A DNA stretch of 64,000 nucleotides from an uncultured Caulobacteraceae bacterium (GTDB taxonomy: Bacteria > Pseudomonadota > Alphaproteobacteria > Caulobacterales > Caulobacteraceae): positions 1-64,000 of the forward strand of contig CAIQJF010000011.1 of the NCBI GenBank assembly GCA_903872075.1, given 5' to 3'. The position numbers and the translations under genes are program-made. Positions 18,311 to 27,965 of this stretch are shown here, piece after piece (the stretch's first letter is position 1; every line of letters starts with the position of its first letter). A model generated the notes under the pieces. The model was given only the letters and a program-made list of their open reading frames with translations, did no database searches and had not been told where the DNA came from.

Positions 18311-19464
18311 GATACCCCGCGGCGGCGGGTGCGCTGACCCTGCTGGCTGTGGCGGCGACTTCGGCCGCTGCCTGCGATCTGACGGCGGCGGACGCCATGC
18401 GGGCCGGGCCAGGCTGCGCCCAGCGCTGGATGGATCGCAATCTGAGGATGAACGACATCCTCACCATGGGCACCCACAACAGCTACAAACAGGCGATCTC
18501 GTCGCCCCTGATGGCTTTGTTGAAGGCCGCCTCGCCCAAGGCCGCGTTCGGGCTCGATTACCACCATCCGCCGCTGATGGAGCAGCTCGACGATGGCGCG
18601 CGAGCCCTGGAACTGGACCTGGCCTACGATCCCGAAGGCGGCCGGTTCGCGCGTCCGGCCGGTCTGAAGATGAGCGGGCAGACCGTCCCGCCGGACTATG
18701 TGGCGGCCATGTCGAAGCCGGGCCTGAAGGTCCTCCACGTGCAGGACATCGACTTCCGTTCGTCCTGCGTGGCGTTTGTCGACTGCCTGAAGATCATCCG
18801 CGCCTGGAGCCTCGCCCATCCGCGGCACACGCCGATCCTGATCACCATGAATACGAACGACGAGAAGAAGCACCTGCCGGGCGGGGTGGATGAACTGGCG
18901 TTCGACACCAAGGCCTATGACGCCGTGGACGCCGAAATCGCGTCGGTGTTTCCGCGTTCGGCGTTGATCACCCCCGATCGGGTCAGGGGCCGTTACGCCA
19001 CCGTGCGCGAGGCTGTTCTGAAGCAGGGGTGGCCGCGGCTGGGCGAGGCGCGGGGCAAGGTGCTCTTCGCCGTGGACGAGGAGGCGCCGCATATCGCCGC
19101 CTATCGCGCCGACCGCCGGTCGCTCGAGGGCCGGCTGATGTTCGTCAACACCGACGAGGCGTCGCCGGCCGGCGCCTACATCACCCTGAATGAGACCTCG
19201 GACATCCCGCGCATCAGAGCCGCGGTGAAGTACGGCTATATCGTCCGCACCCGCGCGGACGCCGACACCGTCGAGGCGCGGTCGAACGACACCCTGCGGC
19301 GCGACGCGGCCCTGTCCTCCGGCGCGCAGTATGTCTCGACGGACTATCGCCATCCGGACACACGCTTCTCCGACTATCAGGCCAGGCTTCCTGATGGCGC
19401 TATCGCCATCTGTAACCCCGTTCGCGCGCCGGAGCGCTGCGCCGGGATCGCCATAGAACCCTAA
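18307..19464 (+). CDS. Exported PI-PLC-like phosphodiesterase (Ca2+-dependent type)
   Basis: A 385-residue protein starting with GTG in a GTGA overlap with the upstream stop. Residues 1-23 form a signal peptide ending AAACDL. The mature part looks like Ca-dependent phosphoinositide-specific phospholipase C of bacteria: ILTMGTHNSYK supplies the first catalytic His57, ALELDLAYDP gives the metal-binding acids, and VLHVQDIDF the second histidine region. Expected action is cleavage of a phosphodiester in phospholipid head groups outside the cytoplasm; the true substrate is unknown. The final segment YVSTDYRHPD is also typical. It fits a run with the downstream SDR and dioxygenase genes. Confidence 0.72.
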   Translation: MRYPAAAGALTLLAVAATSAAACDLTAADAMRAGPGCAQRWMDRNLRMNDILTMGTHNSYKQAISSPLMALLKAASPKAAFGLDYHHPPLMEQLDDGARALELDLAYDPEGGRFARPAGLKMSGQTVPPDYVAAMSKPGLKVLHVQDIDFRSSCVAFVDCLKIIRAWSLAHPRHTPILITMNTNDEKKHLPGGVDELAFDTKAYDAVDAEIASVFPRSALITPDRVRGRYATVREAVLKQGWPRLGEARGKVLFAVDEEAPHIAAYRADRRSLEGRLMFVNTDEASPAGAYITLNETSDIPRIRAAVKYGYIVRTRADADTVEARSNDTLRRDAALSSGAQYVSTDYRHPDTRFSDYQARLPDGAIAICNPVRAPERCAGIAIEP

Positions 19465-19482
19465 ACGAAGCAAGGAACGCTC

Positions 19483-20262
19483 ATGAGCACAGGCAAGGGA
19501 CGGGTCGGCGGTAAGGTCGCGCTGGTGACTGGCGCGGCGTCGGGACTGGGGGCGGAGTCGGCCCGGCGGCTGGCCCGGGAAGGCGCGGCGGTGATGCTCA
19601 GCGACCTCGCCTCGGATGCCGGTGAACAGCTCGCCCGGTCCATTGAGGACGCGGGAGGCCAAGCCGCCTTCATCACCCATGATGTTGTGTCCGAGGACGA
19701 CTGGGCGCGCGCGGTCGCCGCGACGGTCGAGCGCTTCGGCAAGCTGAATGTGCTCGTGAACAATGCCGGGATCTCGGGCGGCGGCTTTGAGCTTATGACT
19801 CACAGCCTGGAGGACTGGCGGCGAATTCTGTCCATCAACCTCGACGGCGTGTTCCTGGGTCTGCGTCACGCCGGCCCCGCCATGGCCGCCGCCGGCGGTG
19901 GTTCGGTGATCAACCTCTCCTCGATCCTGGGCAAGGTCGGCATGCCAGGCGCCGCGGCCTATTGCGCGTCCAAGGGCGGCGTCGCCCTGCTGACCAAGGC
20001 CGCCGCTTTGGAGTGGGCGCCGTTTGGCATTCGGGTCAACTCGGTCCATCCGGGGTTCATCGACACGCCGATGGTCTCGGGCGTGATCCACCGGGCCGAG
20101 AACGGCAACGAGATGCGTGAGATGATCATCTCACGGCACGCCCTCGGCCGTCTCGGCGAGCCCCGCGAAATCGCCGACGCCATCGTGTTCCTGGCCTCGG
20201 ACGAGTCGAGCTTCATGACCGGCGCCGAGCTCGTGGTGGACGGCGGCTATACGGCGCAATGA
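19483..20262 (+). CDS. Short-chain dehydrogenase/reductase
   Basis: A 259-residue classical SDR. The cofactor motif is TGAASGLG, structural NNAG is in LVNNAGISGG, the catalytic Ser is in NLSSILG, and the YCASK motif supplies Tyr and Lys. Asp after the second strand (SDLAS) predicts NAD(H) preference. The C-terminus FMTGAELVVDGGY is standard. It should interconvert an alcohol and a ketone. AAGGAA is eight bases before the ATG. Its TGA overlaps the ATG of the dioxygenase gene, implying coupled expression. Confidence 0.9.
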   Translation: MSTGKGRVGGKVALVTGAASGLGAESARRLAREGAAVMLSDLASDAGEQLARSIEDAGGQAAFITHDVVSEDDWARAVAATVERFGKLNVLVNNAGISGGGFELMTHSLEDWRRILSINLDGVFLGLRHAGPAMAAAGGGSVINLSSILGKVGMPGAAAYCASKGGVALLTKAAALEWAPFGIRVNSVHPGFIDTPMVSGVIHRAENGNEMREMIISRHALGRLGEPREIADAIVFLASDESSFMTGAELVVDGGYTAQ

Positions 20263-21248
20263 CGGGAGCTGACGCCGGGCCGGTCACCTTCGCGCCCCTG
20301 ACGACGCCCGATGTCTGGCTGGGACGGGATCTCGCGGCCGATCCGGTCTGGCGGCACGACTTCACGCCGTCGGACATCGCCGAACTCATCACGGCGCGCC
20401 GCAAGGCCGGGCCGGCGGATCATCTGAGCTGGTCGCGTTCGGACTTCGTCCTGCCGACCCTCGAACGAAAGATCGCCGCCTGGCTTACGGAATTGGACCG
20501 CGGGCGAGGTTTCATTCTGCTGCGCGGCTTCCCGGTGGCGGAGCATCCGGAAGCGGACTGCGCCGCGATCTATTGGGGCCTCGGTCTCCACATGGGACGG
20601 GCGGTGTCGCAGAACACCGACGGCGATCTCCTCGGTCATGTCCGGGACACCGGCGCCGATCCGACCGCCTACGGCGTGCGGCTGTACAAGACCCGCGCCG
20701 AACAGGATTTTCACACCGATGGCGCCGACATCATCGGTCTGTTCTGCCTGCATGCGGCGCGAAGCGGCGGTGTGAGCCGCATTGTCAGTTCGCCGGCGAT
20801 CTTCAACCGGCTGCTGCGCGAGCGACCCGATCTTGCGCCGGTGCTGTTCCAGCCCTTTCCGTTCGACACCCAGGGCCAGCACAAGCCGGGCGGACGCCCC
20901 TGGTTCGAGGCGCCGCTCTGCCGCTTCGTCGCTGGCCGTCTGCGGACGTTCTTCATTCCCTGGTACATCCGCGAGAGCCAGCAGCACGCCGCCACGCCGC
21001 GTCTGACCGCCGCTCAGAACGAGGCTATCGCGTTCATCGAATCCGCGGCCAACGATTCGGACGCCTGGCTCGACATCGATTTCCAGCCTGGCGACATGCA
21101 GTTCCTGAAGAACGCCGCCATCCTCCACAAGCGTACGGCCTATGAGGACTTTGAGGATCAGGCCTTGAAGCGCCACCTCCTGCGCCTATGGCTGGCTCAG
21201 TCGGCCTTTTCCGGCCGCGACGAATCCCTGCAGCGCGGTATCAGCTGA
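20259..21248 (+). CDS. TauD/TfdA family Fe(II)/2-oxoglutarate dioxygenase
   Basis: A 329-residue non-heme iron oxygenase. The iron triad is visible as His152-x-Asp154 (QDFHTDGAD) and His290 (AAILHKRTAYED), with 2-oxoglutarate-binding Arg near 309 (HLLRLWL). The family hydroxylates substrates with O2 and 2-oxoglutarate; GLGLHMGRAVSQNTDGD is characteristic of the branch with long N-termini. It starts inside the SDR stop codon (ATGA), so hydroxylation followed or preceded by alcohol oxidation is plausible. It ends ten bases from the convergent ggt gene. Confidence 0.87.
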   Translation: MTGADAGPVTFAPLTTPDVWLGRDLAADPVWRHDFTPSDIAELITARRKAGPADHLSWSRSDFVLPTLERKIAAWLTELDRGRGFILLRGFPVAEHPEADCAAIYWGLGLHMGRAVSQNTDGDLLGHVRDTGADPTAYGVRLYKTRAEQDFHTDGADIIGLFCLHAARSGGVSRIVSSPAIFNRLLRERPDLAPVLFQPFPFDTQGQHKPGGRPWFEAPLCRFVAGRLRTFFIPWYIRESQQHAATPRLTAAQNEAIAFIESAANDSDAWLDIDFQPGDMQFLKNAAILHKRTAYEDFEDQALKRHLLRLWLAQSAFSGRDESLQRGIS

Positions 21249-21257
21249 AGCTGGCCG

Positions 21258-22961
21258 TCAGGGCTCGCAGCAGCCCTTGGCGACACCCTCACGCCGCGGA
21301 TCGGCGCCGCCTTCCAGGCCGTCGGCGCGGGCGATCACGCCGTGCAGGCCGGACTCTTCGACGCCGTAGCCGCCGCGCAGGGTGACGCCTCTGGCGGCGA
21401 GGCCGTCGACTACGCCTGGCGCGAATTTCTTCGGCTCGGAGATGTAGTTGTCGCCCAGAGCCACGAGGTTAGGCAGGGCCACGGCCTCCTGCATGGTCAG
21501 TTTCCAGTCCAGCACCCCGACGATCCCCTTGAGCACAAAGGATGGGATGGCGAGACCGCCGGGCGAGCCGATGGCGGCGACGAAGCGCCCGTCCTTGTCG
21601 AGGATGATGGCGGGCGACATGGACGAACGTGGACGCTTCCCGGGGCCTGGCGCGTTAGCCGCCGGGGTCTTGTCGCTGTTGTCGGGGTTGAATGAGAAGT
21701 CGGTCAGCTGATTGTTGAGAAAAAAGCCGTCGACCATCCGGCCATCGCCGAACAGACTCTCCACGGTGGTGGTCATGGCGACGACGTGGCCCCAGCGATC
21801 GACGACGACGAAAGAGGATGTTCCGCCGGGTTCCTTCGTGGCGTCCGGGCCATAGGTTGGCGCTCCGGCGGGGTGGCCAGGAATCGGCGCGGGGCCGGCG
21901 TGGTCAGTGATCAGCTTCGCCCGCGCCGCGAGGTAGGCCGGATCCAGCAGGCCCTGAACAGGCACCTTCACGAAGGCGGGGTCGGCGACGTAACGAAGAT
22001 CGTCGGCGTACATCAGGCGCTCCGCCTGGGCGAGAAGGTACCAGCCCTGGGGATCGGCCGGCCCGCGCGAGGCGATATCTGTGTTGGCCAGGACACCGAG
22101 ACCGATCAGGGTGGCGGTTCCGCCGGAGGGCGGCGGCGGTACGCAGACGGTCCAGACACGGTACGGCCGGCAAAGCGCCTCCGACTTGTGCGGCCGATAG
22201 GCCGCGAGATCGGTCAGGGTCATCGTTCCCGGTAGAGGTTCCTGAGCCAACCGGCCGACGATATCGGCGGCGATCTTGCCCTTGAGCAGCGCGTCAGAGC
22301 CCCGCGTCGCGATCCTGCGCAAGGTGGCCGCGTATGCGGGATTTTTCAGACGGTCGCCGGGCTTGAGCGCGGTTCCATCCTCGCCCTTGAAATAGGCGAT
22401 CACGTCCGGGGCCTTGGTCTGGGGCGCGGGGGAGTGCAGCAGGCCGACCAGACGCGGTCCGACGGGGAAGCCGTCGCTGGCCAGCTTGGCTGTGTCCTCA
22501 AACAGCGACGACCAGGGGAGTTTTCCGTGTTCCTTCTGGGCGATGAAAAGCATGGCGATCGCGCCGGGCGCTCCGGCCGAGCGGCCCGACAACACGGCTT
22601 CGCCATAACTCATGGGCGTGCCGTCGGCGTGCAGGAACATGGCGCGCGAGGCGCCCAACGGCGCGGTCTCGCGGCCGTCGTAGGCTGTGACTTTTCGGGT
22701 GGCGGGATCGTACCAGGCGAGAAAGGCGCCGCCGCCCAGGCCAGAACTCTGCGGCTCGACGAGACCCAGGGTCGCCTGGACCGCCACGGCGGCATCCAGT
22801 GCCGTCCCGCCTCGCCTGAGCACCTTCAGGCCCGCTTCTACGGCTGCTGGATTCGCCGCGGCGACCATGGCCTGGGGGCGGGCGGCTTCGGCGGCGCCCG
22901 ATGGGACGCCCAGCAGCGCAAAGGCCAGAAGCCCCAGAGCGGACAGACCGATAAGCCGCAT
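21258..22961 (-). CDS. ggt: Gamma-glutamyltranspeptidase
   Basis: A 567-residue secreted N-terminal nucleophile hydrolase that cleaves gamma-glutamyl bonds such as in glutathione. Residues 1-25 form a signal peptide. The precursor is expected to cut itself before Thr381 (EPGGTSSFVVVD), creating large and small subunits; the small subunit holds the oxyanion/substrate loop near SMSPAIILDKDG. AQAERLMYADD of the large subunit is typical. GGAGGG lies six bases upstream of ATG 22961. It is divergent from the P1 peptidase gene, so a role in peptide or glutathione scavenging is likely. Confidence 0.92.
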   Translation of the reverse strand: MRLIGLSALGLLAFALLGVPSGAAEAARPQAMVAAANPAAVEAGLKVLRRGGTALDAAVAVQATLGLVEPQSSGLGGGAFLAWYDPATRKVTAYDGRETAPLGASRAMFLHADGTPMSYGEAVLSGRSAGAPGAIAMLFIAQKEHGKLPWSSLFEDTAKLASDGFPVGPRLVGLLHSPAPQTKAPDVIAYFKGEDGTALKPGDRLKNPAYAATLRRIATRGSDALLKGKIAADIVGRLAQEPLPGTMTLTDLAAYRPHKSEALCRPYRVWTVCVPPPPSGGTATLIGLGVLANTDIASRGPADPQGWYLLAQAERLMYADDLRYVADPAFVKVPVQGLLDPAYLAARAKLITDHAGPAPIPGHPAGAPTYGPDATKEPGGTSSFVVVDRWGHVVAMTTTVESLFGDGRMVDGFFLNNQLTDFSFNPDNSDKTPAANAPGPGKRPRSSMSPAIILDKDGRFVAAIGSPGGLAIPSFVLKGIVGVLDWKLTMQEAVALPNLVALGDNYISEPKKFAPGVVDGLAARGVTLRGGYGVEESGLHGVIARADGLEGGADPRREGVAKGCCEP

Positions 22962-23113
22962 GAGGACCCTCCTTGTCGAAACCACACATTGCGAACGCGG
23001 CACCCTAGAAGGCTTTGGCCCGCGCGGAAACCACGCCAAGTCTGCGCAGTGCGCCCATGGACAAGCCTCGCCGCCGCATGTCACCTCCAACCATGAACCA
23101 TGGCCGCCGATTG

Positions 23114-24121
23114 ATGAATCTGATCACCGATGTGGCGGGTCTGCGGGTCGGTCAGGCGATGGACGCGCGGGTGCGGAGCGGCGTCACGGTCATCCTGCCG
23201 GACGACCGCGCCGTTTGTGCTGTCGATGTGCGTGGCGGCGGGCCTGGGACCCGCGAAACAGACGCCCTATCGCCGGAGACCCTGGTCGACGCCGTCGATG
23301 CGGTCGTCCTGGCCGGAGGTTCCGTCTATGGGCTCGCCGCCGCCGATGGCGTCACAGCCTGGCTGGGCGCGCAGGGGCGTGGCTACGGAATGGTGACCAC
23401 AACGGGCGCGCCCCGATCCCCCATCGTACCTTCGGCGATCCTCTATGATCTGGCGAACGGCGGCGACAAGGCCTGGGGCCTCGAGCCGCCCTATCGTGCG
23501 CTGGGTATTGCGGCGGCCGAGGCGGCAGGGCGGACATTCGACCTGGGGACGGCCGGCGCGGGCGCCGGAGCTATGGCTGGCTCCCTGAAAGGCGGCGTCG
23601 GGTCGACCTCCGCCATAACCGCCGATGGGTTCACCGTCGGCGCGTTGGTGGCCGTGAACAGCTTCGGGTCGGTTGTCGCGCCGGGCGGCCGGGCGTTCTG
23701 GGCCGCGCCCTATGAGGTCGACGGAGAGTTCGGCGGCGTTCCCCTCGGTCCTGCGCGGGTGAGGCCGGAGGACTGGGGCCTGGCCAAGCGCGATCCTCGC
23801 CCCGGGGCGAACACCACGATCGCCTGCGTCGCCACCGATGCGATTCTCTCTCCCGCGCAGGCAAGGCGATTGGCGGTGATGGCGCAGGATGGCCTGGCGC
23901 GGGCGATCCGACCCGTGCACGCGCCGTACGACGGCGACGTCGTCTTTGCCCTGTCGACCGGCCGGCGGCCCCTCGGCGAAGATGCCGTCTTCGCGTTGAC
24001 GCGCCTGGGCGCCATCGCCGCTGACTGTCTGGCCCGGGCCGTGGCGCGGGGCGTGTACGAAGCCCGGGCCTGGCCTGGAACTGCGGCGCGAAGCTGGCGG
24101 GATCTCCGGGCCGAGTCCTAG
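23114..24121 (+). CDS. P1 family peptidase (S58, DmpA/NylC fold)
   Basis: A 335-residue N-terminal nucleophile hydrolase. The N-terminus NLITDVAGLRVGQA is the family signature, followed by GGPGTRETDALSPE and AGGSVYGLAAADGV. The predicted autocleavage point is Asn233/Thr234 in PGANTTIACVATDA, comparable to the Asn-Thr site of nylon-oligomer hydrolase NylC. Members include L-aminopeptidase/D-esterase DmpA and oligomer hydrolases. ATG 23114 fits the conserved start, but no clear SD precedes it; in-frame ATGs at 23057, 23078 and 23093 remain possible. The 3' end overlaps the convergent permease by four bases. Confidence 0.83.
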   Translation: MNLITDVAGLRVGQAMDARVRSGVTVILPDDRAVCAVDVRGGGPGTRETDALSPETLVDAVDAVVLAGGSVYGLAAADGVTAWLGAQGRGYGMVTTTGAPRSPIVPSAILYDLANGGDKAWGLEPPYRALGIAAAEAAGRTFDLGTAGAGAGAMAGSLKGGVGSTSAITADGFTVGALVAVNSFGSVVAPGGRAFWAAPYEVDGEFGGVPLGPARVRPEDWGLAKRDPRPGANTTIACVATDAILSPAQARRLAVMAQDGLARAIRPVHAPYDGDVVFALSTGRRPLGEDAVFALTRLGAIAADCLARAVARGVYEARAWPGTAARSWRDLRAES

Positions 24122-25515
24122 TCCGCCGCGCCGAGCGCCTCGACGCCCTGGTGTCCGATCAGCCAGTCCTTGGACACCTGCCGTAAGCGGAAATGGTAGT
24201 AGGCCAGCGCGGCCAGGAAGAGGCTGATCAACAGGACGATGCTAGGGCGCCCGGCATCCGGATCGAGCCAGTCTGCGGCAACGGACATGGCTGTGACGGC
24301 CAAGCCGAATATCGGCACGAACGGGTGCAGCGGCGCCTTGAAGAAGCGCCCGGTCGTTCCCTTCCGCCGACCTACAAAAATGGCGACGGAAATCAGCAGA
24401 TAGTCCGACACGTTGCCTGAGATCAGGATCAGCAGGGTTTTCTCGCCGAGCAGCGACATCAAGGTCGAGAGGACCGCCAGCGTGAGCGTGGCCACCAGCG
24501 GCGAATGCAGTCTGGGGTGAAGATAGCCCAGGGCCTTGCTCATCGGCGCCGGCCAGATGCCGTCCCGCCCGGTGGCGTAGAGATACCGGCTGTAGGCGAT
24601 CATGCAGGCGACAAGGCTGTTGAAGATCGCCGCGGCGACTCCGGCGCTGACCACTATGGCGATGACCGGCCCGCCGGTCTGTTTAAGGAAGGCGGCGATC
24701 GGCGCGTCGGCGCTCAGCAGGGCCCGGGTGTCTGCGGCGCTGGTCAGCATGACGATCACCGGGCCGGCGATGGTGATGGCGGCGACCACGCCGGTCCAGG
24801 CGACCACACGGCCGATCCGTCGCTGGGCGTCGTGCATCTCTTCAGCGAAATACATGCCCCAGCTGGCGCCGCCGCAGGCCCACATGCCCGAGACCATGGC
24901 CAGCCAGAGCGTTTCGACTGGCACGTCCTTCAGGACGCCATGATCGAGCATGACCGGGTGGGCGAGCACCTCGGTCAGCGGTCGCGCCGGGTGCAGCAGG
25001 GCCACGGCGACCAGGATGGTCAGAGACACGGCTTCAATTGCCAGGAAGATTCCCGTGACGATCGCCCCGAAACGGATGTTCAGAACGGCGATCGCCGTGG
25101 CCGCCGCCATGCCGCCGAACACCAGCGGCATGGCGGGCAAGCCCGGCGCCAGGACGCGGATATAGTCCGCCATCCCCAGGGCCGCGAAAGCGGTCTGGGC
25201 AAATACGATCGGCGCAATGAGAACGATGTAGGGGAACGCCACCCGGCGGCCCAGCAGGGCCCCCAGCCTGGGGTAGATGCCGCCCGCGCCCGGAAAGGCC
25301 GCGCCGACTTCCGCATAGAGCAGACCGAGGATCGCCGCGGCGATTCCGCCCAGCATGAAGGCGACCGCCGCCCCGGTGCCGGCAAGCTTCAGTACCGCGT
25401 CGCCGCCGATGTACACGGAGAAGGCGGGCGAGAGGGCCGAGAAGGCCAGAAGGACGACGCCCACCGGGCTGAGAACGCGCTTCAGGGTGGGAGGCGTGCC
25501 TTCGGGATCCTGCAT
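24118..25515 (-). CDS. APC superfamily amino acid permease
   Basis: A 465-residue inner-membrane transporter with about 12 hydrophobic segments. The first segment (VVLLAFSALSPAFSVYIGG) and the glycine-rich GGIYPRLGALLGRRVAF are typical of APC-type amino acid/polyamine permeases. It lies next to a peptidase and not far from ggt, so import of released amino acids is a reasonable inference. It is 76 bases downstream of the glycosyltransferase cassette but probably unrelated to it functionally. Confidence 0.87.
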   Translation of the reverse strand: MQDPEGTPPTLKRVLSPVGVVLLAFSALSPAFSVYIGGDAVLKLAGTGAAVAFMLGGIAAAILGLLYAEVGAAFPGAGGIYPRLGALLGRRVAFPYIVLIAPIVFAQTAFAALGMADYIRVLAPGLPAMPLVFGGMAAATAIAVLNIRFGAIVTGIFLAIEAVSLTILVAVALLHPARPLTEVLAHPVMLDHGVLKDVPVETLWLAMVSGMWACGGASWGMYFAEEMHDAQRRIGRVVAWTGVVAAITIAGPVIVMLTSAADTRALLSADAPIAAFLKQTGGPVIAIVVSAGVAAAIFNSLVACMIAYSRYLYATGRDGIWPAPMSKALGYLHPRLHSPLVATLTLAVLSTLMSLLGEKTLLILISGNVSDYLLISVAIFVGRRKGTTGRFFKAPLHPFVPIFGLAVTAMSVAADWLDPDAGRPSIVLLISLFLAALAYYHFRLRQVSKDWLIGHQGVEALGAAD

Positions 25516-25591
25516 TCGCGCTCTTTGGCTTGATGTCGGCGGAAGCGGCCAGAGTGCGGACCCTGGCGGAGGCCTGTCAACCGCGGGAAGC

Positions 25592-26395
25592 CTAGACGAT
25601 CACGAACCTCGCCGCGGGTGCCGGATAGTGGAAAAGGCGGTCACGCTCTGGATAGGTGATGAGCGCCGCCTCGCCGCAAAATCCGCCCCACCAGGAGAAT
25701 GATGAGTTGGTGAGAATCAGCGCCCGCGCCGACATCAGCAGGGCCATATCCGCGAAGGGCCCGGACCCGTTGATGAACGTGACATGTCGGCCGATATCGC
25801 CCACCCATTCCCGCGCCAGAGCCGGGTCATCGGAGACAAGAGCGATGTCGGCGGGCCGCCCCTGCGTCGCCTCGATCCGCTCCAGCGCCCGTCGCAGGTA
25901 GTCGGGGCCTGGAGTCCCGCGCGCGGATGATCGGATTTCCTCTTTGTAGCTTCGGAAGTGAATGACGACATCGCGCAAAGGCGAACGCGGTGCGCGGGCC
26001 AGAACGAAGGACCGCGTGGCCGCGACAAAGCCCACCGGGTCGGCGACATAGCGCTCGTCCTGCCAGTACCCGTTGAAATATAACCCCTTTTCAATCAGCC
26101 TTGCCAGATCGCCGCCATCATGAGGTGGTCGGGTCTCGCTCACATAGCCCGGCAGGGGCAGACGCCGGGCGACGGCGGTGACAAGGCGCGAGGATAGCCA
26201 TGGCCGCCGGCTGAGGGACGCCGCGAATAGTGTGGAGGCAAGCTTCGCCAGATCGAAACCACGGCCGTAGCGGTCGGTGCGGTAGCCGGCCAGGTCGAGC
26301 GCCACGGGCTTCCCGCCCAGAAGCGCCACCGAACGGGCGAAGGCGAGGCCGAACAGTTGATTGCCGAGACCCCCCTGGATCTTGACCGTCCTCAT
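25592..26395 (-). CDS. Glycosyltransferase family 11 (alpha-1,2-fucosyltransferase-like)
   Basis: A 267-residue cytoplasmic glycosyltransferase. The N-terminal GGLGNQLFGLAFARSVAL and C-terminal ILTNSSFSWWGGFCGEAA are diagnostic of GT11, which transfers fucose from GDP-fucose to galactose in surface glycans. The usual nucleotide-binding H-x-R-R-G-D-Y/F is altered here to VIHFRSYKEE, so donor or acceptor use may differ. ATG 26395 overlaps the upstream stop as ATGA. It is the last member of a coupled cassette with two GT2 genes and an O-antigen-ligase-like gene. Confidence 0.82.
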   Translation of the reverse strand: MRTVKIQGGLGNQLFGLAFARSVALLGGKPVALDLAGYRTDRYGRGFDLAKLASTLFAASLSRRPWLSSRLVTAVARRLPLPGYVSETRPPHDGGDLARLIEKGLYFNGYWQDERYVADPVGFVAATRSFVLARAPRSPLRDVVIHFRSYKEEIRSSARGTPGPDYLRRALERIEATQGRPADIALVSDDPALAREWVGDIGRHVTFINGSGPFADMALLMSARALILTNSSFSWWGGFCGEAALITYPERDRLFHYPAPAARFVIV

Positions 26396-27204
26396 CGCCG
26401 CAGGATCCCATCGTAGATCCACCTTGCCGCCCCCGGGAACGCCAGAGCGCCGCCACGTAGCGCCAGCGCCGCCGCGGCTGAAGGACCGCGGAGCAACGCC
26501 GACCGCCTCTTGAGGTCATAGAGCGCCCATTCCGTCGCCAGGTTGCCGAGACCAGCCCGGCGCTTATGAAAATTCGCCCCGAGGCGGGCGCGGACGAGCA
26601 CCTCAGCCAGATTGCCCAGCCCCTCGCCGCGGGCCAGGAGAGTCAGCCAGAGGCCGTAGTCTTCCTTTCCCTGAATGTGAGGATAGCCTCCGGCGTCGCG
26701 AACCGCCTGAACCCGGAAGAACGCCGTCATGTGATTGATCGGATTTCGCCAGCGCGCGAACCGAAGCATGGCCGCATGCTCCGTGGGCAGAACCTTCACG
26801 CGCGACCGGCCCGACGGGTCAAACTCCGCGATCGCGCCACCGAACGCCGCAATCTCCGGATGGGTGGCGGCAAACGCGCTCTGAAGTGCGAAGCGTTGCG
26901 GCAGGTTGATGTCGTCTGCGTCCAGTCGCGCCGCGTAGGGAGTCTCGACCTCGGCGAGGGCGTGGTTGAGATTGTGACTCAGGCCGCGCGGACCGGGGTT
27001 CACCACGACACGGGCGTTCAGACGCGTCCGAGCGATGGCGACACGATCGGTGAGCGAGGCGGGCAGCGCGCCGTCCTGGCAGATAATGGTGGCATCCGGC
27101 CGAAGGGTCGAAGCTGAAAGACTCTCGATCGCCTCAGCGAATTGCGCGGGATCGTCGCCTTCCCAGACCGGGATCAGACAGGTGAAGGCTGGTGCGAACG
27201 TCAT
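26392..27204 (-). CDS. Glycosyltransferase family 2
   Basis: A 270-residue GT-A-fold enzyme. The N-terminus FTCLIPVWEGDDPAQF is the nucleotide-sugar-binding strand, AARLDADDINLPQRF carries the metal-binding DxD, and GKEDYGLWLTLLARG contains the ED acceptor-base region. It adds a sugar to a lipid-linked or surface glycan at the inner membrane face. It overlaps both neighbours by four bases (ATGA), so stoichiometric translation is likely. Acceptor and donor cannot be predicted. Confidence 0.85.
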   Translation of the reverse strand: MTFAPAFTCLIPVWEGDDPAQFAEAIESLSASTLRPDATIICQDGALPASLTDRVAIARTRLNARVVVNPGPRGLSHNLNHALAEVETPYAARLDADDINLPQRFALQSAFAATHPEIAAFGGAIAEFDPSGRSRVKVLPTEHAAMLRFARWRNPINHMTAFFRVQAVRDAGGYPHIQGKEDYGLWLTLLARGEGLGNLAEVLVRARLGANFHKRRAGLGNLATEWALYDLKRRSALLRGPSAAAALALRGGALAFPGAARWIYDGILRR

Positions 27205-27965
27205 CGCAGGGCGTTTTTCAGCTTCAACGCAGCGGCAAATACCCCGCTGGCGAGTGGCGACACCGTCGGCGGCTCCCGCAGGGCCATGCGGCGCAATTCG
27301 ACCAGGGCGAGACCCGTCCGGTCAATCCGGGCGCTGATCTGGTCGTCGTGATGGCCGAGTGAAGCGACGCCGATGCCCGGCAGCGTCGCCAGGGGGCCAG
27401 TCGCGAGAACGCGTGCGTACAGGTCGACGTCCACGAGCTGCACGAACGCGGGATCGAAACGCCAACCGTCGCCGAACACGAACGCGGCGGTGGGTCCGAT
27501 CCAGTTGATCAGGGGCAGCAGCTGTCGCGCCCAAGGCAGCCGGCTGGCGAGCGGGGAGACCAGTCCGAAACGCGAGCGTCGGTTGACCCCGGTCACCCTT
27601 ACACCGGCGCGACAGGCTACGGCGGGGGTGCGGGACAGGGCGTCGACGGCGTGGCGAAGATAGAGCGGATCGATCAGGCGCTCATCCTGGTGCACGACGA
27701 CCCGCCACGGCGCGCGGGCTGCGTCGAGACCCGCGTTCCAGTTGTCGACGGGATTGCCACTACGGGCGCCCTCAAGGTAGCGCAAGCGCGGGGCCGTAGA
27801 GCCAAGGCCCACCACCAATTCGCGGACTGAGTCGCTCGCCGAATCATCAGTGACGATAAGGTCGATATCGATCTCACGCTGCGCAGCGATGCCGGCCAGG
27901 CAGGACGACACGAGATCGGCTCGCTCGAAGGTCGGCACAATGCAGCTGATGTCCGGCGTCGTCAC
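27201..27965 (-). CDS. Glycosyltransferase family 2 (GTG start)
   Basis: A 254-residue GT2 enzyme opening with ISCIVPTFERADLVSSCLAG, followed by DLIVTDDSASD and VVVHQDERLIDP. The metal site reads HQDER rather than a textbook DxD. GDGWRFDPAFVQLVDVDLYAR is the acceptor-base segment. The start is the GTG at 27965, which overlaps the stop of the ligase gene as GTGA; longer in-frame extensions run antisense-like and low quality. It belongs to the polysaccharide cassette. Confidence 0.8.
   Translation of the reverse strand: MTTPDISCIVPTFERADLVSSCLAGIAAQREIDIDLIVTDDSASDSVRELVVGLGSTAPRLRYLEGARSGNPVDNWNAGLDAARAPWRVVVHQDERLIDPLYLRHAVDALSRTPAVACRAGVRVTGVNRRSRFGLVSPLASRLPWARQLLPLINWIGPTAAFVFGDGWRFDPAFVQLVDVDLYARVLATGPLATLPGIGVASLGHHDDQISARIDRTGLALVELRRMALREPPTVSPLASGVFAAALKLKNALR

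Noticed and set aside
18199..20091. Long open frame on the minus strand opposite the lipase and SDR genes
   Set aside because: Arg/Gly/His-rich low-complexity translation antisense to well-supported genes; an expected by-product of high GC.
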